Part shown: piece by piece, positions 1 to 9,838 of the stretch
Position numbering within the stretch: position 1 is the first letter of the stretch
Layout of the letters: each line of letters opens with the position of its first letter
Source: Nocardia panacis
GTDB taxonomy: Bacteria > Actinomycetota > Actinomycetes > Mycobacteriales > Mycobacteriaceae
DNA: 64,000 nucleotides
Assembly: GCF_003598715.1 (NCBI RefSeq)
Contig: NZ_QZFU01000016.1
Span: 496,001 to 560,000 of the forward strand
Reading direction: 5' to 3'
Translations under genes and position numbers: made by a program
Notes under the pieces: generated by a model
Told to the model about the DNA's origin: nothing
The model's input: only the letters and a program-made list of their open reading frames with translations
The model's database searches: none

Positions 1-1234
1 TCAGGCGGGTGTAGGCGGCCACGGCGTCGGTCGGATTCCTGGCCAATGTCGGATCATTGAGCACATCCACCGTGTAGAGCCCGAATCGGGGCGTGTAACT
101 TCCCCATTCGTAGTTATCGGTGAGGCTCCAGTAGTTGTAGCCGATGATCTTCATCCCGTCGGCGACCGCGCACTGTATCCAGTACAGAGTGTCGCGAAGG
201 TGATCGGAACGGGTGTAGCCGTCGGGGCGCGGCTTTCCGTTCTCGGTGGCCATGCCGTTCTCCACCACGAAAAGTGGCCGATCCGGAAATAGTCGCGAAT
301 AGTGGCGCAGCGCATAATAGATACCCTGCGGTTGCACCGGCAGCTCCCAGATGGGCGGCCCGTCCGCTCCCCCCTGTGTGGCCGGATCGTCGGGAGATCG
401 CTGCGCGAAATAATAGTCGACGCCGACGAAATCGATTTTCGGCCCGATCCGATCGACCAGTTCCTGATTCACCTGCACCTCGGCCCCGGCGACATAGCCG
501 ATATTGCTGGTGACCATGGCGGTCGGCTGACAGCGGTGAATGGTGTCGTAGATCGCGCTGTGCGCCTGCGCGATTCGATCCAGCATGGCGGGCGCTTCGC
601 CGCCGGAGATGCCGCCTATCCGCAATTCGGTGCCGATGTAGGCGGCGGGCTCGTTGAAGGTGACCCACAGCGGATCGCGAGCGGCATAGCGGTTCACCAC
701 TTTTCGCGCGTTGACCAGCCAGTCCTCCACCATGCCCTGATTGCGCCAGCCGCCGCGATCCCACGCCCACCCCGGATACACCCAGTGGTCCAGGGTGATC
801 ATCGGCCGCATACCGGCCTCGATGATGCGGGCCACCAGATTGTCGTAGAACCCTAAGGCCGCCTCGTCCCAGCCCTGTGGCTGGGGCTGCACCCTGGCCC
901 ATTCCACGCTCATCCGGAACACCCGCGCGCCGAGTTCGGCGGCCAGGTCGATGTCGGCGGCGTAGCGGGTGTGGAAGTCGACCGAATCGCGGAGTTCGTC
1001 GACGGCCGCGCCGGAGGCGATATAGCGGGTCCAGTTGCTGTCGGGCGCATGGCCTTCGGCTTGGAAGCCCGAACAGGACACACCCCACAGGAACTCCCGC
1101 GGCAGTGGCGATACCGGCGGGGTGGGCGGCACGGCGGCGGGGGCGAGCGGCGGAACGGCCTGTGCCACACCGGGAATCAGCAGCGCGGCGGCCGCAGCGG
1201 CAAGGGCGGGCAATTCGCGGCGGCGGATCGGCAT
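1..1234 (-). CDS. Secreted glycoside hydrolase family 1 (beta-glucosidase-like), 3' end off the window
   Basis: The frame stays open from an ATG at 1234 to the window edge (411 codons visible), so the C-terminus is missing, probably only a few tens of residues. Residues 1-26 form a Sec signal peptide (RRR, Ala-rich core, cleavage after VAQA), so the enzyme should act outside the membrane. GH1 hallmarks are visible: TFNEP with acid/base Glu at about 195, VVENG with nucleophile Glu at about 325, and the late YWSLTDNYEWG segment at about 369-379 that shapes the sugar-binding site. GH1 enzymes are retaining beta-glycosidases; whether this one prefers glucosides, galactosides or others cannot be read from the sequence. 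The long overlapping frames on either strand here are shadows. Confidence 0.9.
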   Translation of the reverse strand, partial: MPIRRRELPALAAAAAALLIPGVAQAVPPLAPAAVPPTPPVSPLPREFLWGVSCSGFQAEGHAPDSNWTRYIASGAAVDELRDSVDFHTRYAADIDLAAELGARVFRMSVEWARVQPQPQGWDEAALGFYDNLVARIIEAGMRPMITLDHWVYPGWAWDRGGWRNQGMVEDWLVNARKVVNRYAARDPLWVTFNEPAAYIGTELRIGGISGGEAPAMLDRIAQAHSAIYDTIHRCQPTAMVTSNIGYVAGAEVQVNQELVDRIGPKIDFVGVDYYFAQRSPDDPATQGGADGPPIWELPVQPQGIYYALRHYSRLFPDRPLFVVENGMATENGKPRPDGYTRSDHLRDTLYWIQCAVADGMKIIGYNYWSLTDNYEWGSYTPRFGLYTVDVLNDPTLARNPTDAVAAYTRL

Positions 1235-1379
1235 GGCCCTCCTGTCCGACAACGTCGCCGGTCAGCTTAGCTGGACGGTTGCTGCAACCCTCGCAGATGC
1301 GCACCGACGCGCGGAGGTTTTTCCCCACGGCCCGCGTGCGGACTGGACAGCGTCAAACCGGGCCGATAGCGTCGCCGCC

Positions 1380-2405
1380 ATGAGCTTGGGGCAGTACCCA
1401 TTCCTGGATGCCGTCACCGATTTCGCGGGGGCGGTGCGAGCCGAGGACGGGTCCGGCTCCGAACAGGCGCATCGGCGCATGCTGGCCGCCTTCCCGGATG
1501 CCGCGCCGGACGAACTGGCCGCCGCGGCACCGGAACTGGCCGCGTTGCTGTCCGCACTGCCGCCCGGCCCGCGCGCCAATATCGCGGTGGTCGTCGGCGC
1601 GTGCGTGGAGCGCGGGGCCGATCCGCTGCCCTGCGCCGGACCGGTCTTCGAGACCTTCGCCACCGCGCTGGACGACGCACTGGATTTCGTCGATCAGTGG
1701 ACCGAGGCCGCGGGCGAGGAAGACCTGCCCGATAACGAGACCCAGCCCGATCCGGCGCTGCTGGCCCGCTTCGGTCACCGCACCACCCTGGCCTGGTTCA
1801 CCCTCTCGGATTGGGAGCGCGCGGCGCTGGCCCTGCTCCAACATCCCGATGTGCGCGCGAATTTCGACGGCCGCGAGCGGTTGCGCGAATTGCACGAGGA
1901 ACTGATCGAGACGGCCGACTGGTGGAGCAAGGGTCTGGAGTACGCGCTGCTGGTCCTCGACGACGAACCTCTCATCGCGCTGCACCGCGAGTCGGGCACC
2001 GGATACCGGTTCCGGATGAGCGGCCTCGCCGACAATTTCCAACTGCACACCCTGCTGGCCGACGCGCTCATCGGCGGCGGACACCTCCCTGGCGAACCGC
2101 CGTCGGCCGAGGCGGCGGCGGTGTGCCGGGACGCACCGGGCCAGGTCTCCACCCGCGGCTCGTTCAATCTGGTCGCGCCGAGCGGGGAGTGGATCTGGAA
2201 CGAGGGCACGCCCTCGGATATCCCGGTGCTCGACGGCACCCGCCTGCTCGTCCTCGATCCGGAGCCCTACCAGCGCAGTTGGCGCGGCGGCCGCTACTTC
2301 CCCGAGATGGTCGGCGAGTTGACCCTCGAAGGGGTGCTGCCCGCCGAGGAGTCCGCGCGCTGGTTCGCGCACGTCGCCCCCGCCAAGGGGCCGACGGAGC
2401 AGTAA
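1380..2405 (+). CDS. Conserved hypothetical protein, 341 aa
   Basis: I do not recognise this family. The ATG at 1380 was chosen because the open frame upstream of it reads as low-complexity Arg/Ala and overlaps the start region of the divergent GH1 gene. The protein is acidic and soluble, with no signal peptide or membrane segment. The middle has a tryptophan-rich helical stretch (TLAWFTLSDWERAAL and ADWWSKGLEYALLVL), and the C-terminal half looks like a compact alpha/beta domain with a GRYFPEMVGEL motif. It ends 1 bp before the convergent TetR gene. No operon partner is evident, so no function is proposed. Confidence 0.7.
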   Translation: MSLGQYPFLDAVTDFAGAVRAEDGSGSEQAHRRMLAAFPDAAPDELAAAAPELAALLSALPPGPRANIAVVVGACVERGADPLPCAGPVFETFATALDDALDFVDQWTEAAGEEDLPDNETQPDPALLARFGHRTTLAWFTLSDWERAALALLQHPDVRANFDGRERLRELHEELIETADWWSKGLEYALLVLDDEPLIALHRESGTGYRFRMSGLADNFQLHTLLADALIGGGHLPGEPPSAEAAAVCRDAPGQVSTRGSFNLVAPSGEWIWNEGTPSDIPVLDGTRLLVLDPEPYQRSWRGGRYFPEMVGELTLEGVLPAEESARWFAHVAPAKGPTEQ

Positions 2406-2406
2406 C

Positions 2407-3021
2407 TCAGCCTTCGGGATACAGCGCGGCGTGCAGGGTGGCCGCCCACTGCTGGATGATGTCCTTGCGCCGCGCCGAATCGTCGGTGAGCACATTGGCC
2501 AGCCCGAGCCCGCGCGCCAGATCCATGGTGGCCTGTACCAGATGGTGGGCCACCGGGTCGCGATCGTCGACACCGAGCGCCTCCACCGCCCTGCGGTGCG
2601 AGACGCGACCGAATCTGGCCTCCAACGGCACGATTCGCTCGCGCAGCACCGGGTCGGCGGCCGCGTACGTCCACACCTGCAGTGCCGCTTTGAACAGCGG
2701 GCTGGTGTAGGACTCGACCAACCCGCGCACCACGGCGTGGGTGCGCGCCACGCCGACGGTGGTGGCGTCGAGCAGGGCCGCCTCCTGCTTGGCCTGGGCG
2801 GTCCTGGTGTCGAACATGTACTCCAGCGCGGCCGTGATCAGATCCTCGCGGGTGGGGAAGTGGTGCTGGGCAGCGCCACGTGACACCCCGGCCCGCTCGG
2901 CGACCACGGCCACGGTGGCCGCCGCCCAGCCGAGTTCGGCCAGGCAGTCGATGGTCGCCTCGAGCAGGCGCTGCCGAGTTGCTCGGCTGCGGTCCTGCTT
3001 GGGTTCGTGGGGTGTCGCCAT
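2407..3021 (-). CDS. TetR-family transcriptional regulator
   Basis: A 204-aa protein with the TetR plan: an N-terminal helix-turn-helix at about residues 20-65 (RQRLLEATIDCLAELGW, then VVAERAGVSRGAAQHHFPTR) and an all-helical C-terminal ligand domain. It is the last gene of a seven-gene minus-strand operon, starting 4 bp after the hydratase stop, so it probably controls that operon in response to an acyl-CoA or acid intermediate. The likely operator is the palindrome at 11649-11664 upstream of the first gene. Local repression is an inference from position; the ligand is unknown. Confidence 0.88.
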   Translation of the reverse strand: MATPHEPKQDRSRATRQRLLEATIDCLAELGWAAATVAVVAERAGVSRGAAQHHFPTREDLITAALEYMFDTRTAQAKQEAALLDATTVGVARTHAVVRGLVESYTSPLFKAALQVWTYAAADPVLRERIVPLEARFGRVSHRRAVEALGVDDRDPVAHHLVQATMDLARGLGLANVLTDDSARRKDIIQQWAATLHAALYPEG

Positions 3022-3025
3022 GGCG

Positions 3026-3850
3026 TTATTCTGCCCTGTTCGGCGTGGCCGCCACGTCGGCCGCTACCGCCCAGCTCGCCGGGCGACGCTGCAGAAAGGC
3101 CATCATGCCCTCGTGCACCTGCGCGGTGCCGAAGAAGGCGGCCGAGCGGCGGGCCAACTCCTCGGCGGAAGTGTCGAATTCGGCGAGGATCGGCGCGTTG
3201 ACCAACCGTTTGGCCTCGGCCAGCCCCTGCGGTGCGCCCTTGCGCAATTCGGCGCAGAGCCGGGCGATCTCGGCCGCAGGATCGGCGACGGCCGCGGTCA
3301 CCAGGCCGATGCGGGCGGCCTCCGCGGCGTCGAACCGCTCACCGGTCAGGTAGTAGCGGCTCGCCGCGCGCGCGTCCATCCTCGGCAGCAGGCTGAGCGA
3401 GATCATGAACGGGGCCAACCCGATTCGCACTTCGGTGAGCGCGAAGGAACTGGCGGGTCCGGCCACCGCGATATCGCAGGCCGCCACGATGCCCATACCG
3501 CCCGCCCTGACATTGCCATCGATCTGCGCGAGCACCGGTTTCGGAATCTCGACCAGCCGCCGCAGCACTGCGATCATCAGCCTGGTGCGCTCGTCGGCGG
3601 CGACGGCCGGATCGGCATTGCCCGCCTCGGTGAGGTCGGCGCCCGCGCTGAAGGTATTCCCGGTGTGCGCCAGCACGATCGCGCGCACCGCCGGATCGGC
3701 GGCGGCGCGATCGAGTCCGGCGCGGAATTCCCGAACCAGCTTGCTGGAGAGCGCATTGCGGTTGTGCGGGGAGTCCAGTGTGAGCGTCGCGATTGCCGCA
3801 TCCACCGAATAGCGCACGAAAGGCACCGCACCACCGTCGTTCTCGGTCAT
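3026..3850 (-). CDS. Enoyl-CoA hydratase/isomerase family protein
   Basis: A 274-aa crotonase-fold protein. Visible signatures are the first oxyanion-hole segment (NRNALSSKLVREF) and the second (GNTFSAGADLTEAG and VRAGGMGIVAACDIAVA). The family adds water to enoyl-CoA or shifts double bonds. Its place beside a biotin-dependent carboxylase and two acyl-CoA dehydrogenases fits hydration of a branched glutaconyl-CoA, as AtuE (isohexenylglutaconyl-CoA) and LiuC (methylglutaconyl-CoA) do. It starts 9 bp after the upstream dehydrogenase stop and is surely co-transcribed with it. Substrate assignment is inference. Confidence 0.87.
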   Translation of the reverse strand: MTENDGGAVPFVRYSVDAAIATLTLDSPHNRNALSSKLVREFRAGLDRAAADPAVRAIVLAHTGNTFSAGADLTEAGNADPAVAADERTRLMIAVLRRLVEIPKPVLAQIDGNVRAGGMGIVAACDIAVAGPASSFALTEVRIGLAPFMISLSLLPRMDARAASRYYLTGERFDAAEAARIGLVTAAVADPAAEIARLCAELRKGAPQGLAEAKRLVNAPILAEFDTSAEELARRSAAFFGTAQVHEGMMAFLQRRPASWAVAADVAATPNRAE

Positions 3851-3859
3851 CGACCCTCC

Positions 3860-5020
3860 TCAGTAGGACTTGGGCAGGCCGAGCGAGTGCTGGGCGACGA
3901 AATTGAGCACCATCTCCCGGCTGACCGGCGCGATGCGCCCGATCCGGGCCGCGGCGAGCATGGCGGCCAGACCGTACTCCTTGGTGAGGCCGGACCCGCC
4001 GTGGGTCTGAATGGCCTGGTCCAGCGCCTTGATACTGGCCTCGGCGGCGGCGTACTTGGCCATATTCGCGGCCTCGGCCGCACCCATCTCCTCGCCCGCG
4101 TCGTAGAGGGTCGCGGCCTTCTGCATCATCAGCTTGGCCAGCTCCACCTCCACCTTGACCTGGGCCAGCGGATGCGAGATACCTTGGTGCGCACCGATCG
4201 GCGACTTCCACACCGTGCGCTCGCGCGCGTACTCCACGGCCCGATCGATGGCATAGCGGCCCATGCCGACCGCCATGGCCGCGCCCATGATGCGCTCGGG
4301 ATTGAGTCCGGCGAACAACTGCATCAGCGCCGCGTCCTCCTTGCCGACCAGCGCGTCGGCGGGCAGGCGGACCTCGTCGAGGAACAGCGTGAACTGATGG
4401 TCGGGCTCGATGATGTCCATCTCCTGCGGCGTCTTCACGAAGCCGGGGGCGTCGGTCGGGACGATGAACAGCGCGGGCTTGAGTTTGCCGGTCTTGTGAT
4501 CCTCGGTGCGCGCCACGATGAGCACCGCCTCGGCCTGATCCACCCCGGAGATGAAGATCTTGCGGCCGGTGAGCAGCCAATCGTCACCGTTGCGGTGGGC
4601 GGTGGTGGTGATCTGGTGCGAATTGGAGCCCGCGTCGGGTTCGGTGATGCCGAAGACCATCTTGGCCGACCCGTCGGAGAGTGTGGGCAGCCAGGTCTGC
4701 TTCTGGGCGTCGGTGCCGTAGCGGGTGATGATGGTGCCGCAGATGGCCGGCGAGACCACCATGAGCAGCAGACCCGCGCCCTGCGCGGCCAATTCCTCCA
4801 TCACCAGCGCCAATTCGTACATGCCCGCACCGCCGCCGCCGTACTCCTCGGGCAGGTTCACCCCGAGGAAGCCCAGCGCGCCCGCCTCGGCCCACAGTTC
4901 GTCCAGCGGTTCGTTGCGGCGCGCCTTGGGCAGGACGTAGTCGCGGTAGTTGTATTTGGCGGCCAGCGCGGCCACGGCGGCCCGCAGCGCCTTCTGCTCT
5001 TCGGATTCGATGAAGCTCAT
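3860..5020 (-). CDS. Acyl-CoA dehydrogenase (first of two in the operon)
   Basis: A 386-aa FAD enzyme of the acyl-CoA dehydrogenase family. The start ATG at 5020 gives MSFIESEEQKALR, typical of the family; the frame is open further upstream only by overlap with the carboxylase gene. Visible motifs include EYGGGGAGMYELALVMEEL near the N-terminus, VFGITEPDAGSNSHQI in the FAD/substrate region, ERTVWKSPIGAHQGISHPLA, and QTHGGSGLTKEYG at the C-terminus. It resembles the AtuD/citronellyl-CoA group only by context. It starts 5 bp after the stop of the biotin-carboxylase subunit, consistent with translation-coupled expression. Confidence 0.9.
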   Translation of the reverse strand: MSFIESEEQKALRAAVAALAAKYNYRDYVLPKARRNEPLDELWAEAGALGFLGVNLPEEYGGGGAGMYELALVMEELAAQGAGLLLMVVSPAICGTIITRYGTDAQKQTWLPTLSDGSAKMVFGITEPDAGSNSHQITTTAHRNGDDWLLTGRKIFISGVDQAEAVLIVARTEDHKTGKLKPALFIVPTDAPGFVKTPQEMDIIEPDHQFTLFLDEVRLPADALVGKEDAALMQLFAGLNPERIMGAAMAVGMGRYAIDRAVEYARERTVWKSPIGAHQGISHPLAQVKVEVELAKLMMQKAATLYDAGEEMGAAEAANMAKYAAAEASIKALDQAIQTHGGSGLTKEYGLAAMLAAARIGRIAPVSREMVLNFVAQHSLGLPKSY

Positions 5021-5025
5021 CGGAT

Positions 5026-7091
5026 TCACTCCTGGGTTTCCGGGTCGAGCACCGCGAGTACGGCGCCGACATCGACCTGCTGACCAACGCTGACATTGAG
5101 GGCGGTGAGCACGCCTGCGGCGGGGGCGAGGATCTTGTGCTCCATCTTCATGGCCTCCAGCCACAGGATCGGCTGACCGGCCGCGACCCGCGCGCCCGCC
5201 TGCGCCCCGAGCCGAATCACGCTGCCGGGCATGGGCGCGAGCAGCGATCCCAGGGCCACCTGATCGGCCGGGTCGGTGAAGCGGGGCAGCCTGCGCACGC
5301 TCACCGGACCGAGCGCCGAATCGACGCACACCAGCTCACCGTAGCGGGCGACCGCGAAATCCCTTCGGACACCGCCGGATACGCCGAGTACGACGCGTTC
5401 GGGAGTGGCCTCGATCAGCTCGAGCCCCGCCGATCCGTCCACTTCGACACCGCCCCTGGTGAACCGGTATCCGATCTCGTGCACACCGCTGACCCGGCTC
5501 TCGTACCGCTTCTGCTGCGACTGCGCAGGCAGGTTGCGCCAGCCGCTCGGCAGAGGGCCGCCCACTCGCGCCGCACGGCGGTTGGCCGCCGCGTCGGCCA
5601 ATGCCGCCGCGACAATGCTCAGTCGCTCATCTTCCTCGCTCGCCAAAGGTGCTGCGAGAGTGGATAATCCATGTGTCTCGAAGAAGGCCGTATCGGTGTC
5701 GCCCGCGAGGAAGGCCGGGTGGCGCAGCACCCGCACCAGCAGCTCCCGGTTGGTCACCAGACCGTGCACGCGCGCGCGGCGCAGCGCGTCGGCCAGCAAT
5801 CGCGCGGCCTCGGCGCGGGTTTCGGCGTAGGAGATGACCTTCGCGAGCATCGGGTCGTAGTGCACGCCGACCACCGAACCGTCCACCACACCCGAGTCCA
5901 GACGCACGCCCGACCGGTCCAGCAGATCGAATTCCGCTGCCACCATGGGGATTTCGATACGGTGCAGGGTGCCGCTCTGCGGCTGCCAGTCCTGTGCGGG
6001 ATCCTCGGCGTAGAGGCGGACTTCGATCGAATGTCCGCGCATGGCCGGCGGTTGCGCGGGCAGCGCCGCACCGGCGGCGACCGACAGTTGCAGCCGGACC
6101 AGATCCAGTCCGGTGGTGCATTCGGTGACCGGATGTTCCACCTGGAGACGGGTATTCATCTCCAGGAAGAAGAATTCGCCCGCCTCGTCGGCCAGGAATT
6201 CGACGGTGCCGGCTCCGGTGTATCCGATGGCCTCCGCCGCCAGCCGCGCGGCTTGGAAAAGCCGCTCGCGCATGCTGTTTCCATTGGCGATGCGCGCGAC
6301 CCCTCCGTGGTTACGCTCCGCTACCTCCTCCGGGCCTGACGCGCGCATCGCGTGTCCGATACGCTCCACCAGCGGCGAGGGGGCTTCCTCCACCACCTTC
6401 TGATGTCGGCGCTGAATGGAGCATTCGCGCTCCCCCACCGCCCAGGTGACACCGTGCGCGTCGGCCATGATCTGCACCTCGATATGGCGACCCGTGGCCA
6501 GGTAGCGCTCGCAGAAGACGGTCGGATCGCCGAACGCGGATTCGGCTTCCCTACTGGCAGCGGCGATTTGGTCGTCGAGCTCGGCCAACTCGCGCACCAC
6601 GCGCATACCGCGACCGCCGCCGCCCGCCGACGCTTTGATCAGCACCGGCAGGTGCGCCTCGGTCACCTCGGCGGGATCGAGTTCGGCCAGCACCGGGACG
6701 CCCGCGGCATCCATCAACTTCTTGGCGGCCACCTTCGAGCCCATCTGCTCGATGGCCGCCACGGGCGGCCCGATCCAGAGGAGGCCCGCGTCCTGCACGG
6801 CGCGCGCGAAATCCGCGTTCTCGGAAAGGAATCCGTAGCCGGGATGGATGGCATCGGCACCCGCCGCCCGCGCGGCGGCGATCACCGAGTCGCCACGCAG
6901 GTAGGTCTCGGCAGGCGTGTTGCCCGGCAACCGGACGGCCGTATCGGCCTCGACGACATGCGGGGAGTCGGCATCGGCGTCGGAATAGACCGCCACGGTG
7001 CCCAGCCCCATGCGCCGACAAGTGGCGAATACCCGGCGCGCGATCTCGCCGCGATTCGCGACCAGAACCTTCGAGATTTCCACTGGGTGCC

Positions 7092-7095
<4 letters not shown>
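5026..7095 (-). CDS. Acyl-CoA carboxylase alpha subunit (biotin carboxylase plus BCCP)
   Basis: A 689-aa biotin-dependent carboxylase subunit. Order of domains: biotin carboxylase N-domain (KVLVANRGEIARRV), ATP-grasp (KASAGGGGRGMRVV, CSIQRRHQKVVEEAPSP, FLEMNTRLQVEHPVTE), a central BT-like region, and a C-terminal biotinyl domain with LEAMKMEH carrying the biotin lysine. With the beta subunit it should carboxylate a branched acyl-CoA such as geranyl- or methylcrotonyl-CoA. The start is GTG at 7095, overlapping the beta-subunit stop. Oddity: residues at about 246-272 (from GHAMR to GNSM) look like a 25-residue insertion relative to relatives, which run directly from VERI to MRERLF. It coincides with the repeat element at 6287-6351. 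The inserted loop follows the catalytic QKVVEEAP segment and is probably at the surface. Confidence 0.92.
6287..6351. repeat. Short interspersed repeat, copy A, inside the biotin carboxylase gene
   Basis: A 65-bp segment bounded by 12-bp perfect terminal inverted repeats (GCGATGCGCGCG at 6287-6298 and its exact complement at 6340-6351). Its core at 6301-6333 matches 28864-28896 at 30 of 33 bases. It lies in frame in the carboxylase gene and encodes part of a loop absent from the relatives I remember. Imperfect 16-bp direct repeats (12/16 identical: GGACACGCGATGCGCG ending at the left edge on the coding strand, and GGAAACAGCATGCGCG beyond it) are offset by exactly 75 bp, suggesting a 25-codon insertion. 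Confidence 0.75.
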
Positions 7096-8686
<1,591 letters not shown>

Positions 8687-8690
<4 letters not shown>

Positions 8691-9838
8691 GACTGATACC
8701 CCAATCGCTTCGCGGCCAGGCCGGTCAGAATTTCGGTCGTACCGCCGCCGATACCGAGGATCCGCATATCACGGTACTGGCGTTCGATCTCCGATTCGCG
8801 CATATAGCCGAGTCCGCCGAACAATTGCACGGCCTGATTGGCCACCCATTCCCCCGCTTCCACGGCGGTGTTCTTGGCGAAACAGACCTCCGCGATCAGA
8901 TCGGTCTCGCCGGCGGCCGACCGCTCGGCGAGCGTGCGGGTGTACACCCTGGCGACATCGATGCGGCGCGCCATCTCGGTGACCGTGTTCTGCACGGCCT
9001 GCCTGCTGATCAGCGGGCGTCCGAAGGTCTCGCGCGCACGCACCCATTCCAGGGTCAGATCCAGGCAGCGCTGCGCACTCGAATACGCCTGCACCGCCAA
9101 ACCCACCCGTTCGCTGACGAACGCGCCCGCGATCTGCAGGAATCCGGAATTCTCCGGTCCGACCAGATTCTCCACCGGCACCCGCGCGTCCACATAGGAC
9201 AGTTCGGCGGTGTCGGAGGCCAGCCAGCCCATCTTCTCCAGTTTGCGGCCGACGGTGAATCCCGGGGTGTCCTTGTCGATGATCAGCAGCGAGACGCCGC
9301 CGGAACTCGGCCCGCCGGTGCGCACGGCGGTGACCACGTAGTCGGCCCGCACACCGGAGGTGATGTAGGTCTTCGCGCCATTGACCACATAGTGGTCGCC
9401 GTCGCGGCGCGCGGTGGTCCGCAGATGCGAGACATCCGAGCCGCCACCGGGTTCGGTGATGGCGAGCGAACCGATCCGCTCCCCCGCGAGGGTCGGCCGC
9501 ACCCAGCGCTCGATCTGCGCGGTATCGCCCGCGGCGATGATGTGCGGCACCGAGATACCGCAGGTGAACAGCGAGGCGAACAGCCCGCCCGACGCGCCCG
9601 CCTGGTGGAATTCCTCGCAGACGATGAGCGCGTCCACCGGGTCGCCGCCCGCGCCGCCCGCCGACTCCGGGAACTGCGCGCCGAGCAGGCCCAGCGCGCC
9701 CGCCTTCTGGTGCAGTTCGCGCGGGATCTCCCCGGACCGCTCCCATCCGTCGAGCTGGGGCAGCACCTCGCGTTCCACGAAACCCCTTACCGTGGCGCGT
9801 AATTCGCGTCGTTCGGGGGTGTCCCACACCTTGGTCAT
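8687..9838 (-). CDS. Acyl-CoA dehydrogenase (second of two in the operon)
   Basis: A 383-aa FAD-dependent acyl-CoA dehydrogenase starting at ATG 9838 (MTKVWDTPERRELR). Family signatures: LAITEPGGGSDVSHLRTTA for substrate and FAD binding, GRPLISRQAVQNTVTEMARR, and a C-terminal ending QLFGGLGYMRESEIERQYRD then IGGGTTEI, the usual flavin-contacting tail. It overlaps the AtuA-family gene and the carboxylase beta gene by 4 bp each. Two dissimilar acyl-CoA dehydrogenases in one operon suggest either two oxidation rounds or two chain types. Substrate is unknown. Confidence 0.9.

Noticed and set aside
114..1328. 404-codon minus-strand frame over the GH1 gene
   Set aside because: Its translation is Arg/Gly-rich noise; the adjacent frame encodes an intact GH1 sequence with signal peptide and both catalytic glutamates, which stays open to the window edge.
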